Below, piece by piece: positions 34,174-43,858 of a DNA stretch of 64,000 nucleotides. The position numbers and the translations under genes are program-made. Every line of letters starts with the position of its first letter. Positions within the stretch are counted from its first letter, which is position 1. Source of the DNA: Kumtagia sp963829135 (lineage in GTDB: Bacteria; Pseudomonadota; Alphaproteobacteria; Rhizobiales; Rhizobiaceae); NCBI GenBank assembly GCA_963829135.1, contig CAWHHO010000010.1:1-64000 (forward strand). The letters run 5' to 3'. A model generated the notes under the pieces. The model was not told the DNA's origin and did not search any database. It worked only from the letters and a program-made list of their open reading frames with translations.

Positions 34174-35978
34174 TCGCAGTCGATAAGTCCGGGACCGCTT
34201 TCGGGATGGCTGCCGAGAAGTCGGCGCCGGTCCTCGACGTCTCGGACCTGACCGTTGCGGTGCGCGGAGAGGATGGGGAAAGGGAAGTCGTCTGCGGTCT
34301 TTCCTTCACCGTGGCGCGCGGCGAAACACTGTGCATTGCCGGCGAGTCGGGATCCGGCAAGTCCATGACCTCGCTTGCGGTGATGGGCCTGCTGCCGCGG
34401 CCCGCGGCCAGGCTCACGTCGGGTTCAATCCGCCTGGATGGCCTCGACCTCGCGGGCCTGCCCGAGAGCCGGATGCGCCACATTCGCGGCGACCGCATCG
34501 CGATGATCTTTCAAGAACCGATGACCTCGCTGAATCCGGTCCTGTCGATTGGACGCCAGATCATAGAGGCGATCGAGGTGCACATGCGCCTGTCACGAAA
34601 GGAGGCCCGTGAGCTTGCACTTGAGGCCCTGAAGTCGGTCAGGATACCTGATGCCGAGCGCAGGCTGGGCCAGTATCCGCACGAGCTTTCGGGCGGCATG
34701 CGCCAGCGCGTCATGATCGCCATGGTGATCGCGCTGAAGCCCGATATCCTGATTGCAGACGAGCCGACCACGGCGCTCGACGTCACAGTCCAGGGCGAAG
34801 TGCTGGAGCTGTTGCGCGACCTTCAGCGCGAGACCGGCACGGGCCTCATACTGATCACCCACGACATGGGTGTCGTCGCCGAAATGGCCGATCGCGTGGT
34901 CATCATGCGCAATGGCCGCATGGTCGAGCAAGGCGGTGTCCATGACATCTTCGCCACGCCACGCACCGACTACACACGCGAACTGCTGGCGGCGGTGCCG
35001 CGGATGCGGATCAAGCCCGGCGTGACTGGACCGGCCGAGGCGCGGCCGGAAGGCAATCGTATCGACGCTCCCGCCGTAGCCTCCATTCGCGACTTGCGCG
35101 TTCGTTTCGACCTGCGCAGTGGCTTTTTCGGGCGCGTCGACCGGCGCTTGCACGCGGTAGAGGGCGTGAGTTTCTCGATTGGCCCGAACGAGACGCTGTC
35201 GCTGGTCGGGGAATCCGGCTGCGGCAAGTCGACAACCGCAAAGGCGATCGCCGGTTTGGTACCTTACACCGGCACAATAGCGATCAATGGACGCAGCTTA
35301 AGCGGTCTCTCGGCCACCGAGCGCAATTCCGTCCGGCGCGATGTACAGATGATTTTCCAGGATCCCTACGCATCTCTCGATCCGCGAATGCGTGTTGGCG
35401 ACCTCGTAGCTGAGCCGCTGTTAATTCACAGGATAGGTTCCAAAACAGAGCGCCGCGAACGAGTGGCCTTCCTATTCGAACATGTCGGGCTTTCGGCCGA
35501 TCAGATGAACCTCTATCCGCATGAATTCTCCGGTGGCCAGAGGCAACGCATCTGCATTGCGCGCGCACTTGCGTTGAAGCCGAAGCTGATCATCGCCGAC
35601 GAAAGCGTCTCCGCGCTCGATGTCTCGGTACAGGCGCGTGTGCTAAAACTGATGAAGGACCTGCAGCGCGAATTTGATGTCGCATTCCTGTTTATTTCGC
35701 ACGACATGGCTGTGGTTGAGAATATCTCGGACCGAGTTGCGGTAATGTATCTGGGTCAGATCGTCGAGACTGGTACGCGCGACCAGGTTTTCTCGGACCC
35801 TCGTCATCCCTATACGCGACGGCTGATTGAAGCGGTACCGAGGCCGGATCCCAAGCTGCGGCGGAGCCAATTTGCCCGGTTGGAAAGTGAGATTCCAAGC
35901 GCAGTGAGACCTCTCGGAAACCCTCCTGCCCCGGTGGTTCTTCACGATATGGGCGATGGCCATCTCGTTGCCGTGTGA
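34170..35978 (+). CDS. ABC transporter ATP-binding protein, fused DppD-DppF type
   Basis: The 602-residue protein contains two complete nucleotide-binding domains. The first has Walker A GESGSGKSM, signature LSGGMRQR and Walker B ILIADEPTTALDV. The second has GESGCGKST, FSGGQRQR and LIIADESVSALDV. Oligopeptide-type C-terminal segments follow each (the second includes GTRDQVFSDPRHPYTRRLIEAVPRPDP). GsiA and YejF show the same fusion. It powers the DppB/DppC pair upstream. It is the last gene of the amiC-amiR operon. All catalytic motifs are intact. Confidence 0.93.
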   Translation: MIAVDKSGTAFGMAAEKSAPVLDVSDLTVAVRGEDGEREVVCGLSFTVARGETLCIAGESGSGKSMTSLAVMGLLPRPAARLTSGSIRLDGLDLAGLPESRMRHIRGDRIAMIFQEPMTSLNPVLSIGRQIIEAIEVHMRLSRKEARELALEALKSVRIPDAERRLGQYPHELSGGMRQRVMIAMVIALKPDILIADEPTTALDVTVQGEVLELLRDLQRETGTGLILITHDMGVVAEMADRVVIMRNGRMVEQGGVHDIFATPRTDYTRELLAAVPRMRIKPGVTGPAEARPEGNRIDAPAVASIRDLRVRFDLRSGFFGRVDRRLHAVEGVSFSIGPNETLSLVGESGCGKSTTAKAIAGLVPYTGTIAINGRSLSGLSATERNSVRRDVQMIFQDPYASLDPRMRVGDLVAEPLLIHRIGSKTERRERVAFLFEHVGLSADQMNLYPHEFSGGQRQRICIARALALKPKLIIADESVSALDVSVQARVLKLMKDLQREFDVAFLFISHDMAVVENISDRVAVMYLGQIVETGTRDQVFSDPRHPYTRRLIEAVPRPDPKLRRSQFARLESEIPSAVRPLGNPPAPVVLHDMGDGHLVAV

Positions 35979-36224
35979 TACCCGTTGCTTAGCGGCGGTT
36001 TCGCCCGAAGGGGCTTTCCAACCCCCACAGCAATTCAAAAGGCAAGCCACTCGAGGTGATGACTGCGACGCCGAAGACGCGGTTTACGGATCGGACGGAC
36101 CGCTTTTTGGGGGAGAGAAAACCGGAAGCGGACGTTCAACCATACCAGTCGAGCCGATACTGCTACGCTGGATCGTGCCAAAGTGTTGCGTGGGCGGTGC
36201 GAAGCGAGATTGGTGCGAAGAGAT

Positions 36225-37121
36225 ATGGTGCGTCGATATTACAGCCTTCCTTCACTTGTAGCGCTTGCGGCCTTCGAGGCCGCGGCACGGCATTTGAGCC
36301 TGACCAAGGCGGCGGAGGAGTTGAACGTCACGCCCGGCGCAATCTCCAAGCAAGTTCGGATGTTGGAGGAACAGCTCGGTAGTCCGCTTTTCATTCGCCG
36401 ACACCGCGCACTTGAATTGACTCGAGCAGGCGAGACGATTGCGACGGCGCTGCGGGAGGGTTTCGAGCGCATAGCCTCGACTTTCATGCAGGTAAAGTCG
36501 GCTGGTGGCCAGTCAAACGTTACGATCGGATGCACCATGGCGATGGCACACCTCTGGCTGATGCCGCGCATGAGCGCCTTCTGGAGCAATCACCAGGACA
36601 TTGTCGTCGATCATGTCATTTCTGATCATCCGCGAGGTCTCGACCGGCCCGACATCGACCTGCGGCTGCGCTATGGCAGTGGTGACTGGCCGGACGAAAT
36701 GTCTGCGAAGCTTTACGACGATCGAATCTTTCCCGTGGCAAGCCCAGGATTTGCACGCGAGCACCCGGTCAAGACAACAGAAGATCTGTCCGCACTGCAG
36801 TTGCTGTCTGTAGAAGGTATCGACTGGGACTGGACCACATGGGCCGATTTCTTCCACCAAGTCGGCAGCCCTGCTCGACGTCTCAACGTGCGGCGTTTCA
36901 ATAGCCACGTGATCGCCTTGCAGGCCGCGCGCAGCGGCCAGGGGGCGGTTTTAGGGTGGGCAAGTCTCGTCTCGCCTCTTATCAAGGCCGGCGACCTGGT
37001 GCAGCTTACGGATGCCGAAATCGCTGCGCCGCAATCCTACTTCGTGACATGGAGCGCCCGGCGGCCGTTAAGCCAACAGGCGAACACGCTCAAGAACTGG
37101 CTGTTGGCCCTCAACGATTGA
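36225..37121 (+). CDS. LysR family regulator, GcvA type
   Basis: The 298-residue protein has an N-terminal winged helix-turn-helix (SLPSLVALAAFEAAARHLSLTKAAEELNVTPGAISKQVRMLEEQLGSPLFIRR) with the GcvA-type LTKAAEELNVTPGAIS helix. The C-terminal effector domain follows. It lies directly upstream of the MttB-type gene on the same strand and is the likely regulator of the betaine-like cluster. The start MVRRYYSLPS at 36225 is preferred over 36183. A 246-nt gap separates it from the ABC operon. Confidence 0.9.
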   Translation: MVRRYYSLPSLVALAAFEAAARHLSLTKAAEELNVTPGAISKQVRMLEEQLGSPLFIRRHRALELTRAGETIATALREGFERIASTFMQVKSAGGQSNVTIGCTMAMAHLWLMPRMSAFWSNHQDIVVDHVISDHPRGLDRPDIDLRLRYGSGDWPDEMSAKLYDDRIFPVASPGFAREHPVKTTEDLSALQLLSVEGIDWDWTTWADFFHQVGSPARRLNVRRFNSHVIALQAARSGQGAVLGWASLVSPLIKAGDLVQLTDAEIAAPQSYFVTWSARRPLSQQANTLKNWLLALND

Positions 37122-37204
37122 GTTGAGCTCAATCGTTGACTGTCGCTTATTCGCTTGAAAATCCGCGTGCGAGAGGTTCTCTTTGGAATAAGGGAGACCG
37201 CAGC

Positions 37205-38761
37205 ATGAGCGTTACAGAGACCCTTCACGCAGAATCGCCCCCCGCCAACCGCCGTGGAGGCGGACGGATCGGCCGCAAGGCGCTGCGCAGTGCGCCGGTC
37301 GCGTCATTTCCGACGCTGGTTCGCAATATCCCTGTCTACGAGATCGTACCGGACGAGGCAGTTGAACTGATCCACGACGAATCGCTCAAGATACTGGAAG
37401 AGGTCGGCTGCGAGTTTCGCGACGATGAAGCGATAGACATGTGGAAGGCGGCCGGGGCCGACGTCTCGGGCACCCGCGTTCGCTTCGATCGCGACCTACT
37501 CATGGGCCTGGTTTCCAAAGTACCCGCCGAGTTCACGCTGAATGCCCGCAATCCCGATAGGTCGGTGCAAATTGGCGGCAAGAATTCTATCTTCATACCG
37601 ATGTACGGCGCCCCATATGTGCGCGATCTCGAAAACAACCGCCGCTATGGCACGCTCGAGGACCTCAACAACTTTCACAAGCTTGCCTACATGGCGCCCG
37701 CACTGCATTCCTCCAGCTCCATCATCTGTGAGCCGATGGACATCGCGGTTCCGAAGCGTCACCTGCACATCATCCACTCGGCCCTGAAGCATTCCGACAA
37801 GCCGTTTATGGGCATCGTCACCTCAAAGGAGAGGGCGGAAGACACGATGGCCATGGCCGGCATCGTGTTTGGGGAAGAGTATGTGAAGGACAATCCGGTC
37901 CTCGTCTCCATTACCAACTGCAACTCGCCGTTGGTCTGGGACGCCACCATGCTCGACGCGATGAAGGTCTATGCGCGCAACAACCAACCCGTGATCCTGG
38001 CGCCGTTCGCCCTTTGCGGCGCGTCAACGTCGGCATCTGCGGTTGGCGCGATTGCGCAGGTCAACGCCGAGGCCTTGGCAGGCGTGGCATTCACTCAATT
38101 GTTACGTCCCGGTTCGCCTCAGATCTACGGCCAGTTCATGGTCACGGTCGATATGAAGACCGGCGCGCCCATGGGCGGTACGCCGGAAGCAGCGCAGATG
38201 ATGTATGTGATGGGAGCGCTGGCCCGAAAATACCGGCTGCCTTGGCGAACCTCCGGCTTTCATGTCGGCTCGAAAGTGAACGATGCCCAGGCCGGTTACG
38301 AATCCAACATGCTGATGCATGCCGCGATACTCGCCGGCGCGAATTATATCTGGCATTCGGCCGGCTGGCTCGAGGCCGGCCTCACCTGCGGCTATTCGAA
38401 ATTCGCGACTGATTGCGAGCAGCTGATCGGCTGGTATAAATATGCGGGCGGGCTTTCGTTCGATGATTTCAAGGACGCAATGGCGGCTGTGCGTGAGGTT
38501 GGACCTCAGGGCCACTTCCTCGGCACCGAACATACGCTCAAGCATTTCGAATCCGCCTTCTTCATGCCGAGCATCATGGACTTCAACTCTTTTGAGCAGT
38601 GGAATGCCGAGGGAGCGAAGGACCACGACACACGGGGCCGCGAAAAGGCGCGCAACATGTTGATGGATTACGAGGAACCTAAGCTTGACGAAGGTCTCGC
38701 CGAGGGGTTGCGCGACTTCATTGCGCACAGGGAAGCAAACCTATCCGACACTGTGAACTGA
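37205..38761 (+). CDS. MttB-superfamily (non-pyrrolysine) methyltransferase, MtpB/MtgB-like
   Basis: The 518-residue protein belongs to the trimethylamine methyltransferase superfamily (PF06253). It contains EAVELIHDESLKILEEVGCEFRDDEAIDMWKAAGADV, SKVPAEFTLNARNPDRSVQIGG and YGAPYVRDLENNRRYGTLEDLNNF. The reading frame has no in-frame TAG, so it is of the non-pyrrolysine class. Characterised members of that class demethylate glycine betaine (MtgB), proline betaine (MtpB) or carnitine (MtcB), passing the methyl to a corrinoid protein. No corrinoid protein is in the window. It is followed at 86 nt by a StcD-like demethylase gene, which suggests a proline-betaine-like substrate. Confidence 0.88.
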   Translation: MSVTETLHAESPPANRRGGGRIGRKALRSAPVASFPTLVRNIPVYEIVPDEAVELIHDESLKILEEVGCEFRDDEAIDMWKAAGADVSGTRVRFDRDLLMGLVSKVPAEFTLNARNPDRSVQIGGKNSIFIPMYGAPYVRDLENNRRYGTLEDLNNFHKLAYMAPALHSSSSIICEPMDIAVPKRHLHIIHSALKHSDKPFMGIVTSKERAEDTMAMAGIVFGEEYVKDNPVLVSITNCNSPLVWDATMLDAMKVYARNNQPVILAPFALCGASTSASAVGAIAQVNAEALAGVAFTQLLRPGSPQIYGQFMVTVDMKTGAPMGGTPEAAQMMYVMGALARKYRLPWRTSGFHVGSKVNDAQAGYESNMLMHAAILAGANYIWHSAGWLEAGLTCGYSKFATDCEQLIGWYKYAGGLSFDDFKDAMAAVREVGPQGHFLGTEHTLKHFESAFFMPSIMDFNSFEQWNAEGAKDHDTRGREKARNMLMDYEEPKLDEGLAEGLRDFIAHREANLSDTVN

Positions 38762-38847
38762 ACAGCGATTGACATGGTGACGACTATACGCACGCTAGTT
38801 ACCAGCGCACGGATTGAACATCGGCACTGCTTTTGCGGGACGCACGT

Positions 38848-40902
38848 ATGAACGCGCTGCTTGCCAATGATCCGCTGCTGCGTCCTTACCATCTCAAGCA
38901 CCTGACGCTGAAGAACCGGATCATGTCGACGAGCCATGAGCCCGCCTATTCCGAAGACGGCATGCCGAAGGAGCGTTACCGGCTCTACCACGCCGAAAAA
39001 GCGAAGGGCGGCATGGCGCTCACCATGACCGCCGGCTCGGCGATCGTGTCGCGCGACAGCCCGGCGGCGTTCGGCAACCTCCATGTCTATCGCGACGAGA
39101 TCGTACCGTGGCTGCGTGAACTCGCAGATTCTTGCCATGAGCACGATTGCAAGGTGATGATCCAGATCACCCATCTCGGGAGACGGACAGGTTGGAACAA
39201 GGCCGACTGGCTGCCGGTGCTGGCTCCGTCCCCGGTGCGCGAACCGGCCCATCGCGCTTTCCCGAAGACGATGGAGGATTGGGACATCGACCGCATCGTC
39301 GCCGACTACGCGTCGGCGGCGCAGCGTTGCCAAGCAGCCGGTCTCGACGGCATCGAGTTTGAGTCCTACGGCCATCTCATGGACGGTTTCTGGTCGCCGC
39401 TCACAAATCGCCGCGAAGACGAGTTCAATGGCTCGCTCGACAATCGATTGCGCTTCACCTTCCGAGTTATCGACGCGGTGCGCGCGGCGGTGGGGCCGGA
39501 TTTTATCGTCGGCATCCGCATGGTGGCCGACGAGGATGTCGACAAGGGCCTGTCGCGCGACGAAGGTATCGAAATCGCTCGCAGACTGGCTGCATCCGGT
39601 AAGTTCGACTTCCTCAATATCATCCGCGGGATGATTGATACCGATGCGGCGCTTACCGGCGTCATCCCGATCACCGGCATGCCTTCTGCGCCGCATCTCG
39701 ACTTTGCCGGTGAGGTTCGTGAGGCGACGAAGTTTCCGATCTTCCATGCCGCGCGTATCGCCGATGTGGCGACCGCCCGCCACGCGATAGCAACGGGCAA
39801 GCTCGACATGGTCGGCATGACGCGCCCTCACATCGCTGATCCGTATATCGTCGCAAAAGTCATGCGGGGCGAGGAGCATCTCATCCGGCCATGCGTCGGC
39901 GCAACCTATTGCCTCGACCGCATCTACGAGGGCGGGGAAGCGCTCTGCATCCACAACGCGGCCACCGGCCGCGAGGGTGCGATGCCGCACGTCATTGCGC
40001 GGACCAGCGGTCCGGCGAAGAGGGTCGTTGTGGTCGGAGCGGGGCCGGCCGGCTTGGAAGCCGCACGCGTTGCCGCCGAGCGCGGACATTCTGTTATCGT
40101 GCTGGAGGCGACGGGCCAGGCCGGCGGACAGGTCCAACTCGCTGTCCGCAACCCTCGCCGCAAGGAATTGATCGGAATTGTCGATTGGCGGGTTTCGGAA
40201 CTTGATCGCCTACGGGTGGACATACGCTACGACATATGGGCTGAGGAAAGCGACGTCGCCGCCCTCGAGCCGGATGTCGTTATTGTTGCTACGGGTGGCA
40301 TGCCACAAAATCCGCCGCTCGATGCGGGCGATGATCTGGTCACGTCGAGCTGGGATATCCTGTCCGGCGCGGTCAAGCCGAGCGAGCACGTGCTGTTCTA
40401 CGATGACAATGGCGGACACCAGGGCATGGGCGCTGCCGAGCTGATCGCCAAGTCTGGCGCGCAGCTTGAACTCGTATCGCCCGAGCGCTTCTTTGCGCCG
40501 GAAATGGGTGGCCTCAACCACGTGCCGTATATGAGGACCTTTCACGAGACAGGAACACGGATCACCATCAATACGCGGGTCAGCGCGGTTCGCCGTGACG
40601 GGAACAGCCTTGTGGCGACTTTGTCTTCCGATTTCGCCAAGGGCTGGCACGACGAACGCCGTGTCGACCAGGTGGTGGTCGAACACGGGACGGCGCCTCT
40701 CGATGAACTATATCTGGCGTTGAAACCTCATTCGAAGAATTTGGGCGCCGTCGACTATGAGGTGCTGATCAGTGGAGGAGATCCGTTCCCCGAGCGGAAT
40801 CCTGCCGGCAGGTTTGTCATGTTTCGAATCGGCGATGCAGTTGCCGGGCGTAATATCCACGCCGCCATTTACGACGGACTACGTTACGCGGTGAAGCTTT
40901 GA
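38848..40902 (+). CDS. stcD: StcD-like N-methylproline demethylase (NADH:flavin oxidoreductase/TMADH family)
   Basis: This protein of about 684 residues combines an FMN-binding TIM barrel (residues 1-350), a cluster region and an FAD/NAD-binding half (KRVVVVGAGPAGLEAARVAAERGHSVIVLEATGQAGGQVQLA). Overall shape and length match S. meliloti StcD, the probable N-methylproline demethylase of stachydrine (proline betaine) use, and DgcA of dimethylglycine use. The iron-sulfur motif reads CVGATYC then CIHNAATGRE, so one cysteine of the TMADH pattern C-x2-C-x3-C-x11-C is replaced by Ala. It probably oxidises an N-methyl group. The start ATG at 38848 is preferred to TTG at 38833. Confidence 0.87.
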   Translation: MNALLANDPLLRPYHLKHLTLKNRIMSTSHEPAYSEDGMPKERYRLYHAEKAKGGMALTMTAGSAIVSRDSPAAFGNLHVYRDEIVPWLRELADSCHEHDCKVMIQITHLGRRTGWNKADWLPVLAPSPVREPAHRAFPKTMEDWDIDRIVADYASAAQRCQAAGLDGIEFESYGHLMDGFWSPLTNRREDEFNGSLDNRLRFTFRVIDAVRAAVGPDFIVGIRMVADEDVDKGLSRDEGIEIARRLAASGKFDFLNIIRGMIDTDAALTGVIPITGMPSAPHLDFAGEVREATKFPIFHAARIADVATARHAIATGKLDMVGMTRPHIADPYIVAKVMRGEEHLIRPCVGATYCLDRIYEGGEALCIHNAATGREGAMPHVIARTSGPAKRVVVVGAGPAGLEAARVAAERGHSVIVLEATGQAGGQVQLAVRNPRRKELIGIVDWRVSELDRLRVDIRYDIWAEESDVAALEPDVVIVATGGMPQNPPLDAGDDLVTSSWDILSGAVKPSEHVLFYDDNGGHQGMGAAELIAKSGAQLELVSPERFFAPEMGGLNHVPYMRTFHETGTRITINTRVSAVRRDGNSLVATLSSDFAKGWHDERRVDQVVVEHGTAPLDELYLALKPHSKNLGAVDYEVLISGGDPFPERNPAGRFVMFRIGDAVAGRNIHAAIYDGLRYAVKL

Positions 40903-40925
40903 TCCAACAATGGGAGTGACTTGAA

Positions 40926-42572
40926 ATGCGGTTCTTCAAGAGCAATGGCGATAGCGTACCTGCTGCGATCGAAAAAATGGGCGCCGAGGTGCAGGCCGGG
41001 CGCATGGATCGACGGGAGTTTCTAGCGCTAGCAAGCGCGCTCGGCGCTTCGACCGCGCTTGCCTACAGCATGGCGGGCCTGGCAATGCCTACCCAGGCAT
41101 TGGCGCAAGAGGGCCAGAAGGGTGGCACGCTGAAAGTGGCAATGGCGGTCAAAGGCCAGAAAGACCCGCGCACCTACGATTGGGTGGAGTTGGGGAACAT
41201 CGCGCGCACCTGGCTCGAGCCGTTGGTGCGCTACACGCGTGAGTTCACCTTTGAACCGGTCCTTCTCGAGAGCTGGGAAGTTAACGATGACGCTACCGAA
41301 TATGTGCTTCACGTCCGAAAGAATGTGACTTGGAACAATGGCGACGCTCTGACAGCCGATGACGTGATCTTCAATTTAACACGGTGGGCAGACAAAGGTG
41401 CTTCTGGCAACTCGATGGCCGCGCGCGTCGGTGGATTGATCGACGAGGCGACGGGCAAAGCCAAAGAGGGTGCGATCACCAAGGTTGATGAGCACACAGT
41501 GAAGCTCAAGCTTGGCGCGCCTGACATCTCGCTAATCCCGAACTTTACCGATTACCCCGCGCTCGTCGTGCATCGCTCCTATACCGGCGAGGACCCGGTC
41601 AGTAAGCCGATCGGCACCGGCGCTTTCGAGCTCGTATCCTACGACACCGGCAGCAAGGCCGTCGTGAAGCGCCGCGAGAACGGCAAGTGGTGGGGTGGCG
41701 AAGCGCTGCTCGACGGAGCAGAATTCATCGACTACGGCACGGATTTCTCGGCTACGGTCAACGCGTTCGAATCCGGCGAGATCGATATCAACTTCGAGAC
41801 ACCGGCGGATTTCATTGACATTCTCGACAAGCTGGATCTGGCGAAATCGGAGGTGGCGACCGCGACCACTCTTGTTGCGCGCACGAACGTCACGCAAAAG
41901 CCCTACGACGACAAACGCGTCCGCAACGCGTTGCAGATGGCAGTCGACAACAAAGTCGTTCTCGACCTTGGCTACAGTGGCCGCGGCGAGGTCGGCGAAA
42001 ACCATCACGTTTCCCCGATCCATCCCGAATACTATCCGCTTCCCAAGAAGACGCGCGATATGGCGGGCGCCAAGAAGCTGATGGAAGAAGCCGGCCAGGC
42101 CGACTTTGAGCATGAGCTAATCACGGTCGAGGATGACTGGCAGAAGAACACTGGCGACGCTATCGCCGCGCAGCTGCGCGAGGCGGGCATAAAGGTGAAG
42201 CGAACCGTGCTGCCGGGCTCCACCTTTTGGAACGACTGGACGAAGTACCCCTACTCGATGACCATCTGGTATATGCGCCCGCTTGGCGTGCAGATTCTCG
42301 CACTGGGCTACCGAACCGGAGAAGCGTGGAATGAAAGCGCCTATTCCGATCCGGCATTCGATGCCAAGCTGCAGGAAGCGCTTTCGATCAACGATCCCGC
42401 CAAGCGCAAGGAAGTTATGAAGGACCTCGAAACGATCCTCCAGGATTCCGGTGTGATCATCCAACCGTTTTGGCAGAAGCTTTTCAGCCACGCCAACCCA
42501 AAGGTGAAGAACTACGGCGTCCACCAGACCTTCCAAATCGACCTGCAGAATGTCTGGATCGATCAGGCCTAG
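40926..42572 (+). CDS. Tat-exported ABC solute-binding protein, family 5
   Basis: The 548-residue protein has a twin-arginine signal (GRMDRREFLALASALGAS...PTQALAQ) and a family 5 fold. It includes GGTLKVAMAVKGQKDPRTYDWVELGNIARTWLEPLVRYTRE, NDDATEYVLHVRKNVTWNNGDALTADDVIFNLTRWAD and KPIGTGAFELVSYDTGSKAVVKRRENGKWWGG. No permease or ATPase is next to it. The DppBC and ATPase genes at 29.7-36.0 kb could serve it. Context suggests binding of a betaine or N-methylated imino acid. Confidence 0.88.
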   Translation: MRFFKSNGDSVPAAIEKMGAEVQAGRMDRREFLALASALGASTALAYSMAGLAMPTQALAQEGQKGGTLKVAMAVKGQKDPRTYDWVELGNIARTWLEPLVRYTREFTFEPVLLESWEVNDDATEYVLHVRKNVTWNNGDALTADDVIFNLTRWADKGASGNSMAARVGGLIDEATGKAKEGAITKVDEHTVKLKLGAPDISLIPNFTDYPALVVHRSYTGEDPVSKPIGTGAFELVSYDTGSKAVVKRRENGKWWGGEALLDGAEFIDYGTDFSATVNAFESGEIDINFETPADFIDILDKLDLAKSEVATATTLVARTNVTQKPYDDKRVRNALQMAVDNKVVLDLGYSGRGEVGENHHVSPIHPEYYPLPKKTRDMAGAKKLMEEAGQADFEHELITVEDDWQKNTGDAIAAQLREAGIKVKRTVLPGSTFWNDWTKYPYSMTIWYMRPLGVQILALGYRTGEAWNESAYSDPAFDAKLQEALSINDPAKRKEVMKDLETILQDSGVIIQPFWQKLFSHANPKVKNYGVHQTFQIDLQNVWIDQA

Positions 42573-42676
42573 CCGACCGAACATGGCATGGACCGGTGCG
42601 CCTCTGGCGTGCCGGTTGTCCGTTGGAACCAACAAGGACTCAAGCGCCACATTCCGCGCTTGAACGCAGGTTTAGC

Positions 42677-43786
42677 ATGCGCATCAACGAGATTCGAGTT
42701 TACAGCAAACATCTGCCCGTCAAGGGCGGCGCCTATCGTATGGCGAGCGCCAGTGTCGACTATCTCGACTCCACGATCGTGGAGATCGTAGCCGACAATG
42801 GCCTATCCGGTTGGGGCGAAACGTGTCCGATCGGACCTGTCTACCAGCCTCATCACACCCTCGGCGCAAGAGCCGCCCTGCAGGAATTGGCGCCTGTGCT
42901 CATTGGCCTCGAACTCGGATCCGTGCGGGAAATCTATCGAACGATGGACGCAGCGCTGACGGGCCACGGCTACGCGAAGGCGGCAATCGACATCGCAATA
43001 CACGATCTTCTTGGCAAGGAACTGGGCGTGCCGGTGTCCACCCTCCTTGGTGGCGCCGTAACCGACCAAGTGCCTTCCTATTATTCGACCATCGTTGGCA
43101 ATCCCGCGGAAACGGCCAGAATTGCCCTGGAGAAAGCCAGAGAAGGGTATCCGCGCCTGCAGATAAAGGTCGGTGGACGCGCCATCGAGCAGGATATTGA
43201 GACAATTCACAAAGTGTGGGAGGCCGTGGGGTTTTCCGCAAGGATCGTGGTCGACGGGAATCGCGGACTGACGATTGCCAACGCAATTACCGTGGACCGG
43301 ATGTGCGCATCGATTCCGTTTGTATTCGAGCAGCCCTGTAACACGATGGACGAGATCGCTTCGTTGAAGGGCCGGATGTCACATCCGGTTTACCTGGATG
43401 AGAACACGGAAGACCTCAATGCGGTGTTGCGTGCCGTATCCCTGGGAATAGCCGATGGCTTCGGTTTCAAAGTCACACGCCTGGGCGGGTTGAGCAAGAT
43501 GACCACCGCTCGCGACCTGTGCGCGATACGCTCTCTGCCGCACAGCTGCGATGACGCTTGGGGTGGCGACATCATCGCGGCTGCCTGTGTTCATCTCGCC
43601 TCGACGGTGGAGCCGCGTCGCTTCGAAGGTGCGTGGATCGCCCAGGAATACATCTCGGGAAACTATGACAGCGAAAACCCCGTCGTGATCCAAAACGGTC
43701 ATATATCCGTCCCGAAGCGTCCCGGACTCGGCATCGTCCCTGATCGGGGTGTCTTCGGCGAACCGATCGTCACATTTGGCGGGTGA
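42677..43786 (+). CDS. hpbD: HpbD-like betaine 2-epimerase/racemase (enolase superfamily)
   Basis: The 369-residue protein is an enolase-superfamily member close to HpbD, the hydroxyproline-betaine/proline-betaine 2-epimerase of Pelagibaca and Paracoccus. The catalytic lysines are K164 (RLQIKVGGR) and K265 (GFGFKVTRLGG). Metal ligands are D193 (VDGNR), E218 (FEQP) and D241 (LDEN). HSCDDAWGGDIIAAACVHLASTV and the opening VYSKHLPVKGGAYRMAS also match HpbD as remembered. Cis-3-hydroxyproline dehydratases are related, so an exact assignment needs an assay. It lies inside the demethylase cluster, which supports a betaine substrate. Confidence 0.85.
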   Translation: MRINEIRVYSKHLPVKGGAYRMASASVDYLDSTIVEIVADNGLSGWGETCPIGPVYQPHHTLGARAALQELAPVLIGLELGSVREIYRTMDAALTGHGYAKAAIDIAIHDLLGKELGVPVSTLLGGAVTDQVPSYYSTIVGNPAETARIALEKAREGYPRLQIKVGGRAIEQDIETIHKVWEAVGFSARIVVDGNRGLTIANAITVDRMCASIPFVFEQPCNTMDEIASLKGRMSHPVYLDENTEDLNAVLRAVSLGIADGFGFKVTRLGGLSKMTTARDLCAIRSLPHSCDDAWGGDIIAAACVHLASTVEPRRFEGAWIAQEYISGNYDSENPVVIQNGHISVPKRPGLGIVPDRGVFGEPIVTFGG

Positions 43787-43858
43787 GGATCGTCGCGAGG
43801 TACCAGAAGCGCCTGTCGATATCAAATCGCGCCAGGGCGCCTTTAAGGGAGAAGGCAG

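Noticed and set aside
37205..38761. Pyrrolysine-containing trimethylamine methyltransferase (MttB)
   Set aside because: No in-frame TAG is present and the frame is open for 518 residues, so it is the non-pyrrolysine class.
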